Shown: in pieces, positions 25,917-38,180 of the stretch
Layout of the letters: every line of letters starts with the position of its first letter
Numbering within the stretch: the first letter of the stretch is position 1
From: Amia ocellicauda
Lineage: Eukaryota > Chordata > Actinopteri > Amiiformes > Amiidae
Length of the DNA stretch: 64,000 nt
Direction of reading: 5' to 3'
NCBI RefSeq assembly: GCF_036373705.1
Contig: NC_089863.1
Location: forward strand, 6,857,357-6,921,356
Position numbers and translations under genes: made by a program
The notes under the pieces: model-generated
Told to the model about the DNA's origin: nothing
The model's input: the letters and a program-made list of their open reading frames with translations, nothing else
Databases searched by the model: none

Positions 25917-26976
25917 ATGCCAGCTCACCTACAGTCACATTCACAGGGTGACAATTTGTAACCCATTTATATAAATATATCTCTGTATCTGTAGATAAAT
26001 AGATATACAGATATGCATCTATATATAATCATCTCATCTGTGTGGGCGCATTATAAACTGACACTTTTCCCCCTGAACCCTAGGTTCATTAAATGCTAAT
26101 ACCAAACCCTAAAGGATAGGTTTGGACCGTGACCTCTCTGTTTGCTCAGTGCTCTTACAATGGCCGTCTCCTCTTAGCACAGTTGCCCTTGTCTGGTCTA
26201 CACTGCCGGGTGGGGAGTAATTGCTAATAAGATCTTTATTCTCTTGCAGATATATTTAGCTTTAATGCTGCCTAATCGCGGGACAGGCAGCCACGGAGCA
26301 TCGCTGACACAGACTCCACCTGCTGACGACAATGTATTTATGCATGTCAATCACTCATGCATGTCAGTTTTCCCTGTCAGCATTGGGATCCCGTGATGTT
26401 TGTGTGCTTTATCTGTGTTTTTTTTTTTAAAGAGTGAGAATCAGACTGCAGTCTCCACTGATGTTGTTTGGCTACGGTCACCTAATCACGTGTACACACT
26501 CTCCAAAGCACACCACATGGGGTGGATTTGGTTACAAGGTAGGAAAGAGGATTTAGTGCTGGCCAAATCAAGTTGGCAAATCGCAAATCGCAGTTGTACC
26601 CTTTGGTGTTTTGATTTATAAATAGTTGAAAGTGGCTTCTCACAAAAAAACAGGGTATAGCTTTTTGTTCTTTGCCGATCATGGGTAGGGCAAAGTTATG
26701 ATGTGGTCTAGTCCTTAATCTGAAAATAAACCCCAAAACAGTGATGATAATGCCTCACGCAGGTGTTTCCAGTAAGAAAGGAAAACATATATATACATAT
26801 ATATATACATATAATATAATATCATATATAATAAAAACAGTTGTATGTATAACAAAGATATTTTGAGGTGCTGAAAGTGTGTGTGTGTTTATACTTGGTC
26901 GTTTATGCTACCTGCTGATGTCACACAAAACTTATTTGCATTTTGTTTTTCTAAACCAGTCACCAGTTTCTTAATA
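23241..26976. other. Intergenic, no gene seen
   Basis: No coding sequence recognised. It includes GT and CA microsatellites (24887-24920, 25882-25913) and a MEF2-like CTATTTTTATA near 23850. A possible piggyBac-like terminus (ACCGGTACG repeats ending ACTCAAAGGGTTA) lies at 24675-24757. AT-rich blocks at 25330-25480 and 26050-26400 could be conserved non-coding elements. Confidence 0.4.
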
Positions 26977-26981
26977 ATAAC

Positions 26982-27017
<36 letters not shown>
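26977..27017. repeat. (AAT)n microsatellite
   Basis: Thirteen or so AAT units. Confidence 0.9.
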
Positions 27018-27019
<2 letters not shown>

Positions 27020-27159
27020 GGCATTTGCTGGGCTGTTGCACTGTCCACTGTACTGTGAGCTGTTGTGCAGAGACTGAAGAAGTGTGTGCGTGTGTGTGTG
27101 CATGCCTGAGAGAGACAGACGAACACAGCAAGCTGTGAATCAGTACATGAACATCACAC

Positions 27160-27556
27160 TGAGCAACAGAGAGCGAGGGAGAGAGAGGGAGATCATTAAA
27201 ACAGTCACTACAGTACATTAAAACAGTAGTGTGGCTGAGAGCTAGACAGATAGATAGAGAGAGACAGTGAGAGGGGGGAAGGGAGAGAGAGAGAGAGAGG
27301 GCTGAATATAGTACATTAACACTGCACTGAGCCAGAGAGAGAAAAAGAAAGAAATAACTTATATTTTATGTGTGTGTGTGTGTGTGTGTCTGAGAGAGAG
27401 AGGGGGCTGAATACAGACACACATGACATAACAGTGAGACGCAGAGAGAGAGAGGGAGAGACAGAAATTCAATTTTGTGTATGTGTGACAGAGGGGGGTG
27501 GGCAGAAGTTAATATAGACACACTGGACTCTGCAGAAAATTAATCCTTCCCTGAAT

Positions 27557-27596
<40 letters not shown>

Positions 27597-27724
27597 TGAA
27601 GAAATGGAGAGAAAGAGAGCGAGATGCCCTGTTTGTATGTGTGTGAGAGCGACATAAGAGGTTGGGTGAGTGGGTTGTGGTAGGCTAAAAAAAAAATGTT
27701 TTTACAGCAGCTGTGGTTGCATAC

Positions 27725-27755
<31 letters not shown>

Positions 27756-28097
27756 GTGTATCAATCCTGGGAATGACAGAGCAGTCAATCGGGGCATCTG
27801 TGACTCATGCGAAGGCCACTTTCAGAGCTTTAATATTTGATAGGGCAGGAGGCCACTTTGTAGAATCAGGTTTGTATTATTCAACAGTGGCGGATAGTTA
27901 ATCTTCACTGTGGTGGAGCCAGAGAGAGAGGGAGGGAGGGAGGGAGAGACGGAGTGAGAGTGAACTCTGAATGCAGACACAATGTTCAGTGCATTAACAC
28001 CAAGCTAACAGGGTGAGGGAGAGATGGAGAGGTGGGGTACTAAGTAGAGACAGATTATGGGAGCTTAATGGTCATACATTGGCTACCAAAGACTATT

Positions 28098-28133
<36 letters not shown>

Positions 28134-28440
28134 GGGAACAAAAGCATGTTATACTTTTGGGTTTGTGCCTCAGATTTCAAGGAGGAATGATAATTATGTT
28201 GATCATGTTGATGATGATGTTTTTTTAAATTCTGGATGGCCCTGGAGTAGGAGAAGGAGAAAGAGATTGAATTCAATAGAAAGGGGGATAGATTTAAAAA
28301 GTAGAATCATACCACAAAGAGCAAAGAGAGAAGCAGAGAGGAAGGGGGGGCAAGGACAGAGATGAAAGAGAACTCAAAAGTAGAGAAGGATGAATGACGG
28401 AAATTAAAAAAAGAAAAAGAAAAAAAAAGAAAGAGGAGAA
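27160..28440. repeat. Purine-rich (GA)n domain
   Basis: About 1.3 kb with repeated (GA)n tracts (27284-27300, 27559-27592, 27733-27755, 28099-28132) set in decayed related sequence that includes CAGAG-type and AATACAG-type motifs. The open frames here are low complexity. Confidence 0.75.
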
Positions 28441-28509
28441 TATAAAGTGGAAGACATAGATGTTACTAGCAGCTCCTCCTCCCACAGAGTCTGTGCAGTG
28501 GAGAAAGAG

Positions 28510-28680
28510 ATGCCATTGTTTTTGTCTCGTCCTGTAGTGACCTGTACTGGATTGTAGTGGACTATTGATTGGTCCTGTAGTGACCAATAGTGTATTATGG
28601 TGGACTGCAGTGTCCTGTCCTGTAGTGACCGGTAATGGACTGCAGTGTGTGGTCCTGCCCTGATCTGTTGGATTGCTATA
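28510..28680. repeat. Imperfect minisatellite
   Basis: Three to four diverged copies of a unit of about 50 bases containing CCTGTAGTGACC and GGACTGCAGTG. Confidence 0.65.
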
Positions 28681-29811
28681 TTAAGACTGAGGCAAGGCCA
28701 GACGGGACAAGGCCCAAATTCCATGACTTCATTATAAGTATTTGGAGAACAAACTAAAATATGCAAGTGCCTCTGGCTTTCAACGCCAAGGCTGCCTATC
28801 TCTGCTCCACATCACGGTCTTGGGAAATTTCAGTCCTGCAGCTTTCTGTTCCCACCCAGCTCTCCATGATGACTTAAACATGTCTTTAGCTGATCATCTG
28901 CGTCCTCGGGGCATATAAACAGTCCAGAGATTTCAAGGAAAAGGCACAATTGATAGGAGGCACATTAATCTTTCCAACCTTGTGGAAGTTTAAGCATTTA
29001 TGCTCCTCCAACTTGCAATTAAGGGGTTCACGTAAAGAGAGAGGGGAAGAGGGAGAGGGGGAGAAGTAAACCCTACAATCTAAGTGTTGAGTGATTCCCT
29101 CAGTTCTTTCCAAGCACTGATTATTATGATGATGATTATGATAGCAATAGTAAAAGCAATAATAATGTAGCAGCTCCTCTGTTCTCTCTGTCACCGCAGC
29201 GTACGGATCTGCAGATCTTCAAATAAACAGTTGTGAATGCAAGACCACAGACGGGCTCGTTTCACTTTAATTACACTGCAAACCACGTAATTAGGAGCGT
29301 CTCGTTCACTTCAATCGCTTCCCTGAAAAACTGCTGTGCCAACTTGCAGGGCTCGGCACTTCTTGATGCCGAGTGGGGGATGGGGCTAGTGTTGGGGGGG
29401 AAATGAATGCCTTTATATAATCTAGTGTAATTACTCCCCTCTCCCATCCAATTAAGAGACAAGTGGTGGAGGTAGGCGTAGGACGCTGTAGTACTGCAAA
29501 CCGCATGAACTCCGTGTGGATGCAATTTCTAAAGCTGTTAAAGTGCTCCAGTGACAGCTTCCGGCTCCCAGCAGCATTGGCACCCAAGGGAATGATGTCC
29601 TCTCCGTGTTAATGCCATTAAAAACTACGTCATTCTAAACTGATATACTTAACTTGGAAACTTGCATTTGCAACCTGTGTGTTACCAGGAGTTTTAAAGC
29701 ATTCTGTCTGCTCATAATTAATATCTACATTTTATGGTAGCGTTTGAAAACCAACGTTGCTTTGGATAAAAAAACATATGAGTTATTTAATTATAATGTA
29801 GCAATCAATTA
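28681..29811. other. Intergenic, no gene seen
   Basis: Unique-looking sequence. The block at 29255-29600 has several TAATTA-type cores but no coding support. Confidence 0.4.
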
Positions 29812-29985
29812 TTATCATGTTTCTTAGCTGACGCTCTTATCCAGCCACACTTACAATTTATCACATTATTTTTACATGTACGATTACCCATTTATACATT
29901 TATTTTGGGGGCAGTTAGATGGGTAAAGGGCAATTTCCCCCACCTGGGATTGAGCCCCAATCAACACTCCTCAATGCTGCCCTGC
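29812..29985 (-). mobile_element. SINE-like element with L2 tail
   Basis: Minus strand: the head has a degenerate B-box-like stretch (GGGGCTCAATCCCAGG), and the 3' end is the degenerate L2-type tail (GGATAAGAGCGTCAGC). Similar in layout to the V-SINE at 17251-17444 but more diverged. Confidence 0.55.
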
Positions 29986-30149
29986 TTATATACCTACAAT
30001 ATATAAATATATGTTTTTAAATACAGGTGGACAATGCGATGTACTATCCAGCATTATAATACATGAATAGTAGAAGAAATAAACCAATCAAAACAACATA
30101 GGACAACACTGATTTCTTTACTTATTAGTAGTGGTCTCTTATTCAGCCT

Positions 30150-30226
30150 TTTCTACTAGTTTCGGCCAGAGTCTGTCTTTGTGACGTAACTCTGCTGCTG
30201 AGTTATGTCACACAGGCAGACTTCAG

Positions 30227-30257
<31 letters not shown>

Positions 30258-30850
30258 ACCATTCTTTGCGTATGTGTTATTTCGGTGGGAGGGGTGTGAC
30301 CAGTCTGCTGGGAGTGACGTCACACAGACGCCTTGGCAAGATTAAATCAAGAATGTTGGCGCTGCGAGTCGCTCGCAGAAGCATTAGCGCATGTCTGCGA
30401 ATGGAAATCGCGCTGCTAAACTATCGCGGTATTAAATCTGACCCGCAAAACGACCTTCTGGCAGCTCCTTTCTTGCACAACGCGAGAGAGTAACACAGCT
30501 TTCACACAGCCGCTACTACAACACTACACCACTGTACTCAGCCGCGCTTTCATTTTTAGTTAGATGCTACTCTCGTCTAAGTTTTAATGTAAACCCCATG
30601 ATGTACAGTTGTGTAGTTTGCTATTAGCGGCTGGTTAAAATTGTAGTTAATCCCGCCCAACAATACAGTGGAAGTGGTTACATTTTCGCTGTATTAAATC
30701 AAGAAAATATCTGCCGAGAAAACTCCCTGACAATGCGCTCTCAGCTGCTCCAGTTTCAGACACTGCGGATTGTCTAAAACCTCTCGCTGTTAAGGCCCAG
30801 TGGAGAGAAAGCCCGTCCGGCACAGGTTTGCGCAGGCGCAGCTCCGGGTT
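30150..30850. promoter_or_regulatory. CpG-rich patch with CRE-like inverted repeat and NRF1-like site
   Basis: Arms 30171-30192 and 30200-30221 form an inverted repeat centred on GTGACGTAACTC / GAGTTATGTCAC. A further TGACGTCA is at 30315-30322, and an NRF1-like palindrome TGCGCAGGCGCA at 30829-30840. CpG is clearly higher than in the surroundings. No exon could be tied to it. Confidence 0.4.
30508..30658. mobile_element. Diverged PIF/Harbinger-like MITE, partial
   Basis: It matches the right part of the MITE at 36351-36531: ATGATGTACAG, then GTAGTTTGCTATTAGCGG and AATCCCGCCC. The left arm is degraded. Confidence 0.55.
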
Positions 30851-32537
30851 CATTCACAGCCTCCACGGCTGTGTTCAGTGGAGATAACTGGTGTACAGTG
30901 CGCTAATAATACATTAGATGTTGCGCCCAACATCCACATAAACGATATGTTGCTTATTATTCGTGCACACAGAGAAAATATGTTGATATTAAATGTCATT
31001 TTATATTGTGTTTTGTTCAGGAATGTGTCAGTGTTCGATTCGTTTTGGTTTCATGACTTGTTTAACTCGTTTATCTGCCCTGGCTTTCTTCCTTTCTTTC
31101 CTGTCTTAACAATTGATTCCTTCTTATCAGATCTTTCGTGGGAAAAGTGCTACTATCGAGTGTATATTATTGCACCTCACTCGTACTCACTACAATGATG
31201 TATATTCAGCCTATACCCTATGTAAGGGGGGTCTTTCCATGCTTGATACATTTGGATACAACGCACTCACGGATTGAATGTGGATTTTGATGGATCATGT
31301 TGTAGCCGACGTTGGGACAGTACAGTATTTCTACAGTCACGCATCTCTCTCTATAGGCTGCTCGGGGGCGTTTCTCGACTGACAGTTATAAGGGCTGGAA
31401 AACGGTGTTTACAGACGCGTAATGGGGGGGAGTTTGGACGCTGTTCTCCGTCGCTTCGTACGTATTTGATCGTAATATTTTTACGGGGGCTGACAGAAAA
31501 TACAGGGGGGCTGAAGCCCCACTGAATAGGGTCTAGCGACGCCCGTGGGCTATATGTATATTTGGGAGTGAAGGCGACTTTTAAGACACGAACACTGAAT
31601 CGCTGTATAATTGCTCTTATGAATATGTACACAAAAAGGTAAAGCGTCTGGAGACTCTGGATGACATTTATAGAATATTGTTACAGGCATATATGGTTGT
31701 ATAACTTGCAAGCCAGTACACATACAAGTGTGTGACGTTTATGCACTGCACGTTGGGTGGTTAAAAAACTCAAACCAAAAAAAAAAAAAACCTTTCACAA
31801 TGTAGCGCAAACATTTAGGATTTTAAGAAAATATTATTCTAGAAAAATATGAACTATTTGAACAATCAATTATCTAGTAGCAGGTCACCAACGTTATGCC
31901 GTTATCCTAGACACAGTAGCCTATATAACATGGAAATGATAACGATACACTACTGTACCGTTCTGCACCGTTACATTGACACACACACAACAAGGTTGAA
32001 ACAAGGTTGCAATGTTAATAGCAATTACCACTAATTGATCGATTTAATTGTCAGAAGAACCAGTAAAACTATTCAATGTAATGTTTCCTAGGTTTTCGAA
32101 GGGGAGATATGGCCAATTTCTTATATATATATATATATATATAACAACCGCAACAGCATAACGAAACCCGCAATGTAGCCTCAGTCAATCATTCATTACT
32201 AATCACAGATCACACACGCATGACGCAATTCTCTATACAAGAGGAAGTGGACTATTATGACAATTAAAATTATAATGGCAGATACCGATGCCCGCCCTAC
32301 ACTTTCAGATCCATCGGAACTTTCTAGACCTTCCAATCACCTTTTCAGGACGGGGGTCTGGGGGTCCTCCACCAGAAAATGTAAAAAATTAAATACCTGC
32401 AATGAGCGATTCTGAGTCATTTCGACAACTTATATCAATATCCCCATGAAATATAGATTTGCTTCACAACGACATATCACAATGGGACACATCCAGTGAA
32501 CAATCACACATCAACCGACATTATACCGGCAAACTAG
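30851..32537. other. Intergenic, no gene seen
   Basis: No coding support. 31430-31555 ends with CTAGCGACGCCCGTG next to a run GGGGGGCTGAAGCCCC, which resembles a DNA-transposon terminus of unknown family. A (TA)n run is at 32123-32142. Confidence 0.4.
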
Positions 32538-32660
32538 GGGCCGGATTTAATAAAATCTTTGACCCCCCCGCCAATACAAAACTACAGAACTGAACTCAGT
32601 TGTGGCTTCATTCTTCAGTTAATCGTTTATTCTAATAATTCATGTAACCACTATGATGTT
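32538..32660. mobile_element. PIF/Harbinger-like MITE, right end missing
   Basis: It starts with GGGCCGGATTTAAT and follows the family consensus (TTTGACCC, ACAGAACTG, CTCAGTTG, CTATGATG), then loses similarity before the right arm. Confidence 0.6.
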
Positions 32661-32711
32661 CATTTGTATTAGCCAGTGAGTCAGTTTTTATTGAATGCAC
32701 CGCGCTACACA

Positions 32712-32712
<1 letters not shown>

Positions 32713-32748
<36 letters not shown>

Positions 32749-32750
32749 TG
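32713..32750. repeat. (ATT)n microsatellite
   Basis: Twelve or so ATT units. Confidence 0.9.
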
Positions 32751-33060
32751 TTTATTTATTGTCAGTCTTACAAAACAGAGCAATACAAAGTGCACATGGC
32801 CAGTAAACTCTGATTTAAAGCGGCCCTGAATAAGAGATTTGCATTGTTCTGGTATTCACATATAACAGAAGATATCAGCATTGATCCACCGGCTACAGAT
32901 AACGCCTGGATAAGGTGACTTTGTTTTTATTTCATATTTTTTTCTCCTACTCATATTTGTAGCCGCTATACAGGTTTGTAATTGTGTTTCAGCCGGTAGA
33001 TTCATGCTTTCGATTTACAGCGCGGAGCGGAAGATTTCTGTACCTTCAGGAGCCATCGCT

Positions 33061-33230
33061 GGGCCGAATTAAATCACAACTTTGACCCACCCGCTAATAG
33101 CAAACTACACACCTGTACATCACAGCGGTTACATTTCTGATTAGAAGAAAGGGTCATCTTACTGAAAATGAAGCCGCAACTGAGTAGTTGTGTAGTTTGC
33201 TATCAGCGGGTGGTTTTGATTGAATCCCGC
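33061..33230. mobile_element. PIF/Harbinger-like MITE, diverged full-length copy
   Basis: Inverted arms: left GGGCCGAATTAAATCAC with ACCCACCCGCTAATAGC; right GCTATCAGCGGGTGG with TTGAATCCCGC. About 170 bases. It is the reverse-arm layout of the 36351 copy. Confidence 0.7.
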
Positions 33231-33480
33231 TGTCTCTCCGCCTCTGTTTGATCTTGAGCAACAAGCGCCCTGATTGGCTCGCGGTTTCTCTCGCGCTGCC
33301 CGCCCATCCCAGAAGCCACGCCCCCAGGATCAGGCTCCTCCCCCTCGCAGCTCCTCATATTTTAGATTTTATTCAGCTGCGAGATTCCCTCCTGCGGCTC
33401 TTCCGCGACGTTTTGATTTAATTCTGCCCCTTTTCAAGACTACTACTGGCGATGGCGCAGCAGCCTGCCAGATCATTAGT
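33231..33480. promoter_or_regulatory. CpG-rich promoter-like patch
   Basis: It holds a CCAAT-box core (ATTGG, inverted, near 33273), GC/CACCC-type boxes (CCACGCCCCC, CTCCTCCCCCTCGC) and raised CpG. The open frame across it lacks an ATG start and was not recognised. Direction and any transcript are unknown. Confidence 0.35.
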
Positions 33481-35142
33481 TTGTTAAGAGTGCTATATGA
33501 TACAGTCAGGCAGGACTCCGAGTTCATTTCGTATATGCCTTACTGGAAGTTCCCACACATTCTCACACACCGAGCAGGATACAGGGTGTATTTGAAAATT
33601 GCTTTACTTCTTTCTTTTTTCCCCAAAGTTCCTTTATAATGTTAGGAGCTCGCAAGTGCTTATTAACTAAGACAATTTAATTGCCTGCCTACACACACAA
33701 CTGCAGTTGTATCACCCCCCCCCCCCCCTCCAAACTACTTAATCTTGGGTTGGGTTGGATTTTAAAGTGTCAATTTAGGATATAATAAGTAGGTCTCAGT
33801 TCCACGAAGAAATTCTGCAAAATTCTGCCAGTGCTCTGGCAACACAATCTTCCCGAGTAGACAGCAATGCTACAGCCTGTTACAGTTTCCAGGGGTGGGG
33901 GTGAAATGTGAGGCCTTTGATGTTCCGTCACACCTCAAATAAATTAAATGGTTTGAATAAATTATGGTTTGAACTCCAATAACTGTACCCCCTTCTAATA
34001 CAAATATCAACTGTTGGGATGATAATAATAAATGCATTTTTGGAGATACTTGCCATTAGAAACTCTGCACACTCACTTGTTGGAAAGGTGGCATCCTATG
34101 ATGGTGCGGTGTTGAAAGTCACTGAGCTCTTCAGTACAGCCCATTCTACTGCCAATGTTTGTCTATTGCTCTTATATTTTGTAAGTCGCCCTGGATAAGG
34201 GCTTCTGCAAATAAATACATAAATATAATAATAATAATAATAATAATAATATATATTTTTTTAACAAAAACTTTTTCCACAGGTCATAGCCTTTAGTTTG
34301 GTGGGTTAGTGTAGTACCAGAACACCTCTCTGCTACGGATATAACACATGTATTCCTTATTTGATGGTAAAACCCACTAAACTCTCTTTAAAGTGATCTG
34401 TCTAGTTGTGCTACATGTAATTTATGGAACTACACCATCCCAGCTCCTCCATCACCCCTGCTTATCTTTATCACATGCAGCTGGACCCTGATATCCACCG
34501 TTCCTAAGTATAGTGCTAGCTGCAATTAATTAATTAATTCAATGTAACAATGTACTTCTTTACACGCTTGAGTTTTTCAGGTGGAAGTTGAAAGCATTTA
34601 TAGCCTTATATCTATGTGGATCAAGGCCCGCTTCTGACAGATACATAATTTATGTTATGATTTTATTGTAGTAAGTTAAAAAATTTAACTAATGAAACTG
34701 TAATATAAAAGCTCATCAGGATCTGAGACAATAAGATAAGATCTCCAGACTACACTCAGCAAAACCACTCTACAGGGTGAACACAGAGTGATCTAAAGAA
34801 ACTTAAATCAAGCCTTATACATACACACACACACACACACACAAAACACTTGATCATTGTATTTACTTAATCTTACACTCATCTATTGTTTAATTTTTCT
34901 ATTTGATATTGTCTCTAACTCATTTTAATTCATTGTATTGAGTAGTAGTAGATTACTGAGATTATACTGATTATTTGACTTTGTTGAATTTGTCTGCATT
35001 TCCATTTATTTTAATGTAATCTATGTTTGGGATATCTGGGGTATTAAAACAGTCAAGGTCTCAATGTGTTTCTCATTATTAGACATTTATAAGTAGCTCT
35101 GTGTGAAGAACAATACTGTTACAGATTTTATTTTTATTTATT
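33481..35142. other. Intergenic with an L2 tail
   Basis: An L2 3' tail on the plus strand lies at 34164-34225 (TAAGTCGCCCTGGATAAGGG, followed by AAATA and AAT repeats). A short CA run is at 34822-34843. Otherwise nothing recognised. Confidence 0.5.
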
Positions 35143-36350
35143 AATTTTATTTTTCATTAAAGCATTTTAAAATCACTTGTTATTTCAACATTTTAAATTT
35201 GGACTGCTGAGATCTGGGAGCTCTTGGACGGTGCTAATACACAATGGTTGGAAAAGTAGCATATTACTCCAAAGGCCACGATACACTATGACATTTCCAT
35301 GAAATCCGATTGCATGAAATCGCACGATTTCATCGGGTGAAATCAGATGAAATCGTGACGCAATCGCATGATATATAAATGGCGTTTTGTAGCGAGACTA
35401 CGTGGTGAAGTTTGGAGTTTTGAAAGAGAATAGCAAGAAAGAAAATCGAGATTGTAAATACTTTCTGTACAGGCATATTTAGTTATGGCAGCTTCAGCCA
35501 TGCTGTACATTGTGGCAAAAAGAAGACGGCTTCACTGAAGTCTATGTAAGTGTACACAGTGATCGAATTGGGTTAGAGTTTATGGGGGGTCCTCTAATCC
35601 TGTGGGGGTGGGGTATTGCCAAAAAAAATCTTTTCATAATGACATTATCCTTCAAGAAAAGACTATGGGCATAAATACGTAAATAAGTATTTTATAATCT
35701 CCCTTTAAAAAAACAACCATTACAATGATAACCTATTTTTTTGTTTTTAATGTTCCTAGAACTCGCAGTGATAAAATAAGGAAGATATGGTTTAGGCAAC
35801 AATTACCAAAAAAAGTTGGTAACACATTTCTTCGCAGACGCGAACAGACTACATGCAAATAGGCTGACATTAAATGAAACAGTGTAAGCAGTATTTTCTG
35901 TTCAATCATAATGAGGAGAAATGAATAACTTAAATAATTTCATTCAGAATGAGGACGTTTGTTCCATGTAACCAAGTTTTTCAGAGTAACGTTAGCACAG
36001 CTACCTACAATTATCTGATAGATAAGATCAAACAAAACAAAACCAAAAATCAGCTAGAGGCTACCAATGAGCTGCTGTTCAGCACGAAGGTGAACAATGC
36101 GATAGTTATAGTAACTAAAGTTAAACAATGCTAACTCAGAGAAGAATGTGATGTCTACACTTACTCAGCTGGTGAAAACTCGAGAAGATCTGAGGTCCGG
36201 ACCACAGCGACCTCTGAACAGTGGTCAGGACCTCGGAACCTGTATGCATATGAACACTTTAATACTATTTGATTTTGATTTTCTGTTTTTTTTTTTTTTT
36301 TTTTTTTATAAGAAATACCTATATCGGCTACTTAGTGATTAACATACTTA

Positions 36351-36531
36351 GGGCCGGATTAAATCAAAACTTTGACCCACCTGCTAATAGAAAACTACAG
36401 AACTGTACTCAGTTGCGGCTCCATTTTTATTAAGATGCCTCTTTCTTCTAATCATAAATGTCATCGGTATGATGTACAGGTTTGTAGTTTGCTATTAGCA
36501 GGTGGGTCGAATTTTTGATTTAATCCGACCC
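36351..36531. mobile_element. PIF/Harbinger-like MITE nested in the hAT-like element
   Basis: 181 bases. Ends GGGCCGGATT and reversed GGGTCGGATT; subterminal arms ACCCACCTGCTAATAG and CTATTAGCAGGTGGGT. It is flanked by TTA on both sides (36348-36350, 36532-36534), matching the 3-base TWA target of PIF/Harbinger. Confidence 0.75.
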
Positions 36532-36570
36532 TTAATCACTTCCCCGTTATTGTACGGAATAATAACAGTA

Positions 36571-36574
36571 AACA

Positions 36575-36621
<47 letters not shown>
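36571..36621. repeat. (ATT)n microsatellite
   Basis: About sixteen ATT units, repeated at the same place in the second duplicate (39719-39769). Confidence 0.9.
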
Positions 36622-36623
<2 letters not shown>

Positions 36624-38131
36624 ACAGTAGGGCTAATAGTACTTGTAATAGTAATATTATATGTTTGTGATTATTATGATAGTTGTTTGGACATGTGCAA
36701 GTCGACAATATATTTTACAGTACATGGATTTTAGACGGTGTGTCCAAGAAAACAAAACAAAACATAAAACCCATCCCAGTTTGAGCTATGTGATCTGGAC
36801 CACTACTTGGACCACAGTGCCGAGGTCCGGACCACTCGGTCGCTGTGGACCTCGGACCACAAAATGCTCCGCTGCCTCAGTCGCTGCTGTAACTGATTCC
36901 AAAACTGCGAGTTGTCGCACGAGTCAATGTCGGGAACGAATTGACCTGCTCCCTACTGCTTAGAACGTCTAAGAACGTCTTTAGAACGTCACTGAAGAAA
37001 AACAATCGATTCTGGAACACTGATGACATTCGGAAGAAGCCGACAAAGTCGTCTCGTGTCAGGGCATTAATTTCGACAAAACATAATATTTTTATTCAAT
37101 GAAATATCGGGACCCCCCAAGTTTAAAGTTTTCACTCTTATGGGGGGTCTCTTACCCGTTATAGGGGGTCCCGGACCCCCCCAGCCCCCCCTCAATTCGA
37201 ACACTGGTGTACACTCAGTATTTGTTGCAGAAATTAATTAAAGCAATACTAGTTTCAGTATTGTACTATGTAAAAATATATTTGCATGAACGAACGAAAA
37301 AACTAGCAGAAATTGAGTAATGTATTTAAATGGAAATTTGAACATAAAACATAAAAATGATTGTTATAAATGACATCAAAGTGTTAATTTGCGGGGTAAT
37401 CGCTCCGTGTCCACTCAATCTGACTACAGTTGTAGACACTTGTAATACTACACAATGCCTGTGTTTTTCAAGCACATGAAAGACTGTAGACTGTAGGTGA
37501 GGTAGAGATTGCGACTTAAACGTGATTTGCGTTTATGCAGCTAAAACACTTTAGGCATATTTTATACATATATTCTGGAAAATCACGAACAAGTATCCAC
37601 AGTGTATTGAGGAACACAGAGTAATCAAATTCGTTCAAACTGACCAGCTCTGCGCTTCTAGTGTTAAATTATAAAGGCGAATCACGCAAGAGATCACATC
37701 ACAAGTAATGGTACAGTATATGCGCATTACTGCAGGATTACAGCCGCTAATGGGAAAACTAAACTGGATTCAAACTCGATTCCTAAAGAAATATTGAAGA
37801 CAAAGGAAAGGGTTTCTGTTTGATTTGCATGCAATGCTTTTGTTACAAGGGCAGTGTGAGTAGGCCTACAGTATCATTTGTGAGCACAACACACGTTTGC
37901 TGTAGCAATTATAATTTTGTTTGCTGATTATAATTTGGTGTTTTATACAAAAAGTATACATTCCTATTTTATTTTTGACCGTTAACGTTACAGCATTGTT
38001 ATACTGTAATATTAATGACTAGTTTTTATTAAATTGTGTGGCACAACCACTTAAAGTCTTAAAGTTACACTTATTTTAATTTTAATCAACCAATGTCCAT
38101 TGATTAACTGATCAAATATTTGAATCGACTG

Positions 38132-38177
<46 letters not shown>

Positions 38178-38180
<3 letters not shown>

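Larger units (their letters stand above)
35558..37206. mobile_element. hAT-like non-autonomous element (in duplication copy 1)
   Basis: The ends are inverted: left CAGTGATCGAATTGGG (C shared with the target repeat), right reversed CAGTGTTCGAATTGAG. An 8-base direct repeat GTGTACAC flanks it (35550-35557 and 37207-37214). CAGTG ends plus an 8-base target duplication is the hAT signature. It has no transposase. The interior holds a nested MITE (36351-36531), a poly-T run and (ATT)n. Short open frames inside are not genes. Confidence 0.75.

Noticed and set aside
33274-33639. 121-codon plus-strand frame in the CpG patch
   Set aside because: It starts at a TTG, shows no recognisable domain and overlaps promoter-like motifs.
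35485-35538. Seventeen-codon frame MAASAMLYIVAKRRRLH, like the start of a PIF/Harbinger transposase
   Set aside because: Too short to assign; it stops after 17 codons and is cut shortly after by the hAT-like insertion. Possible relic only.
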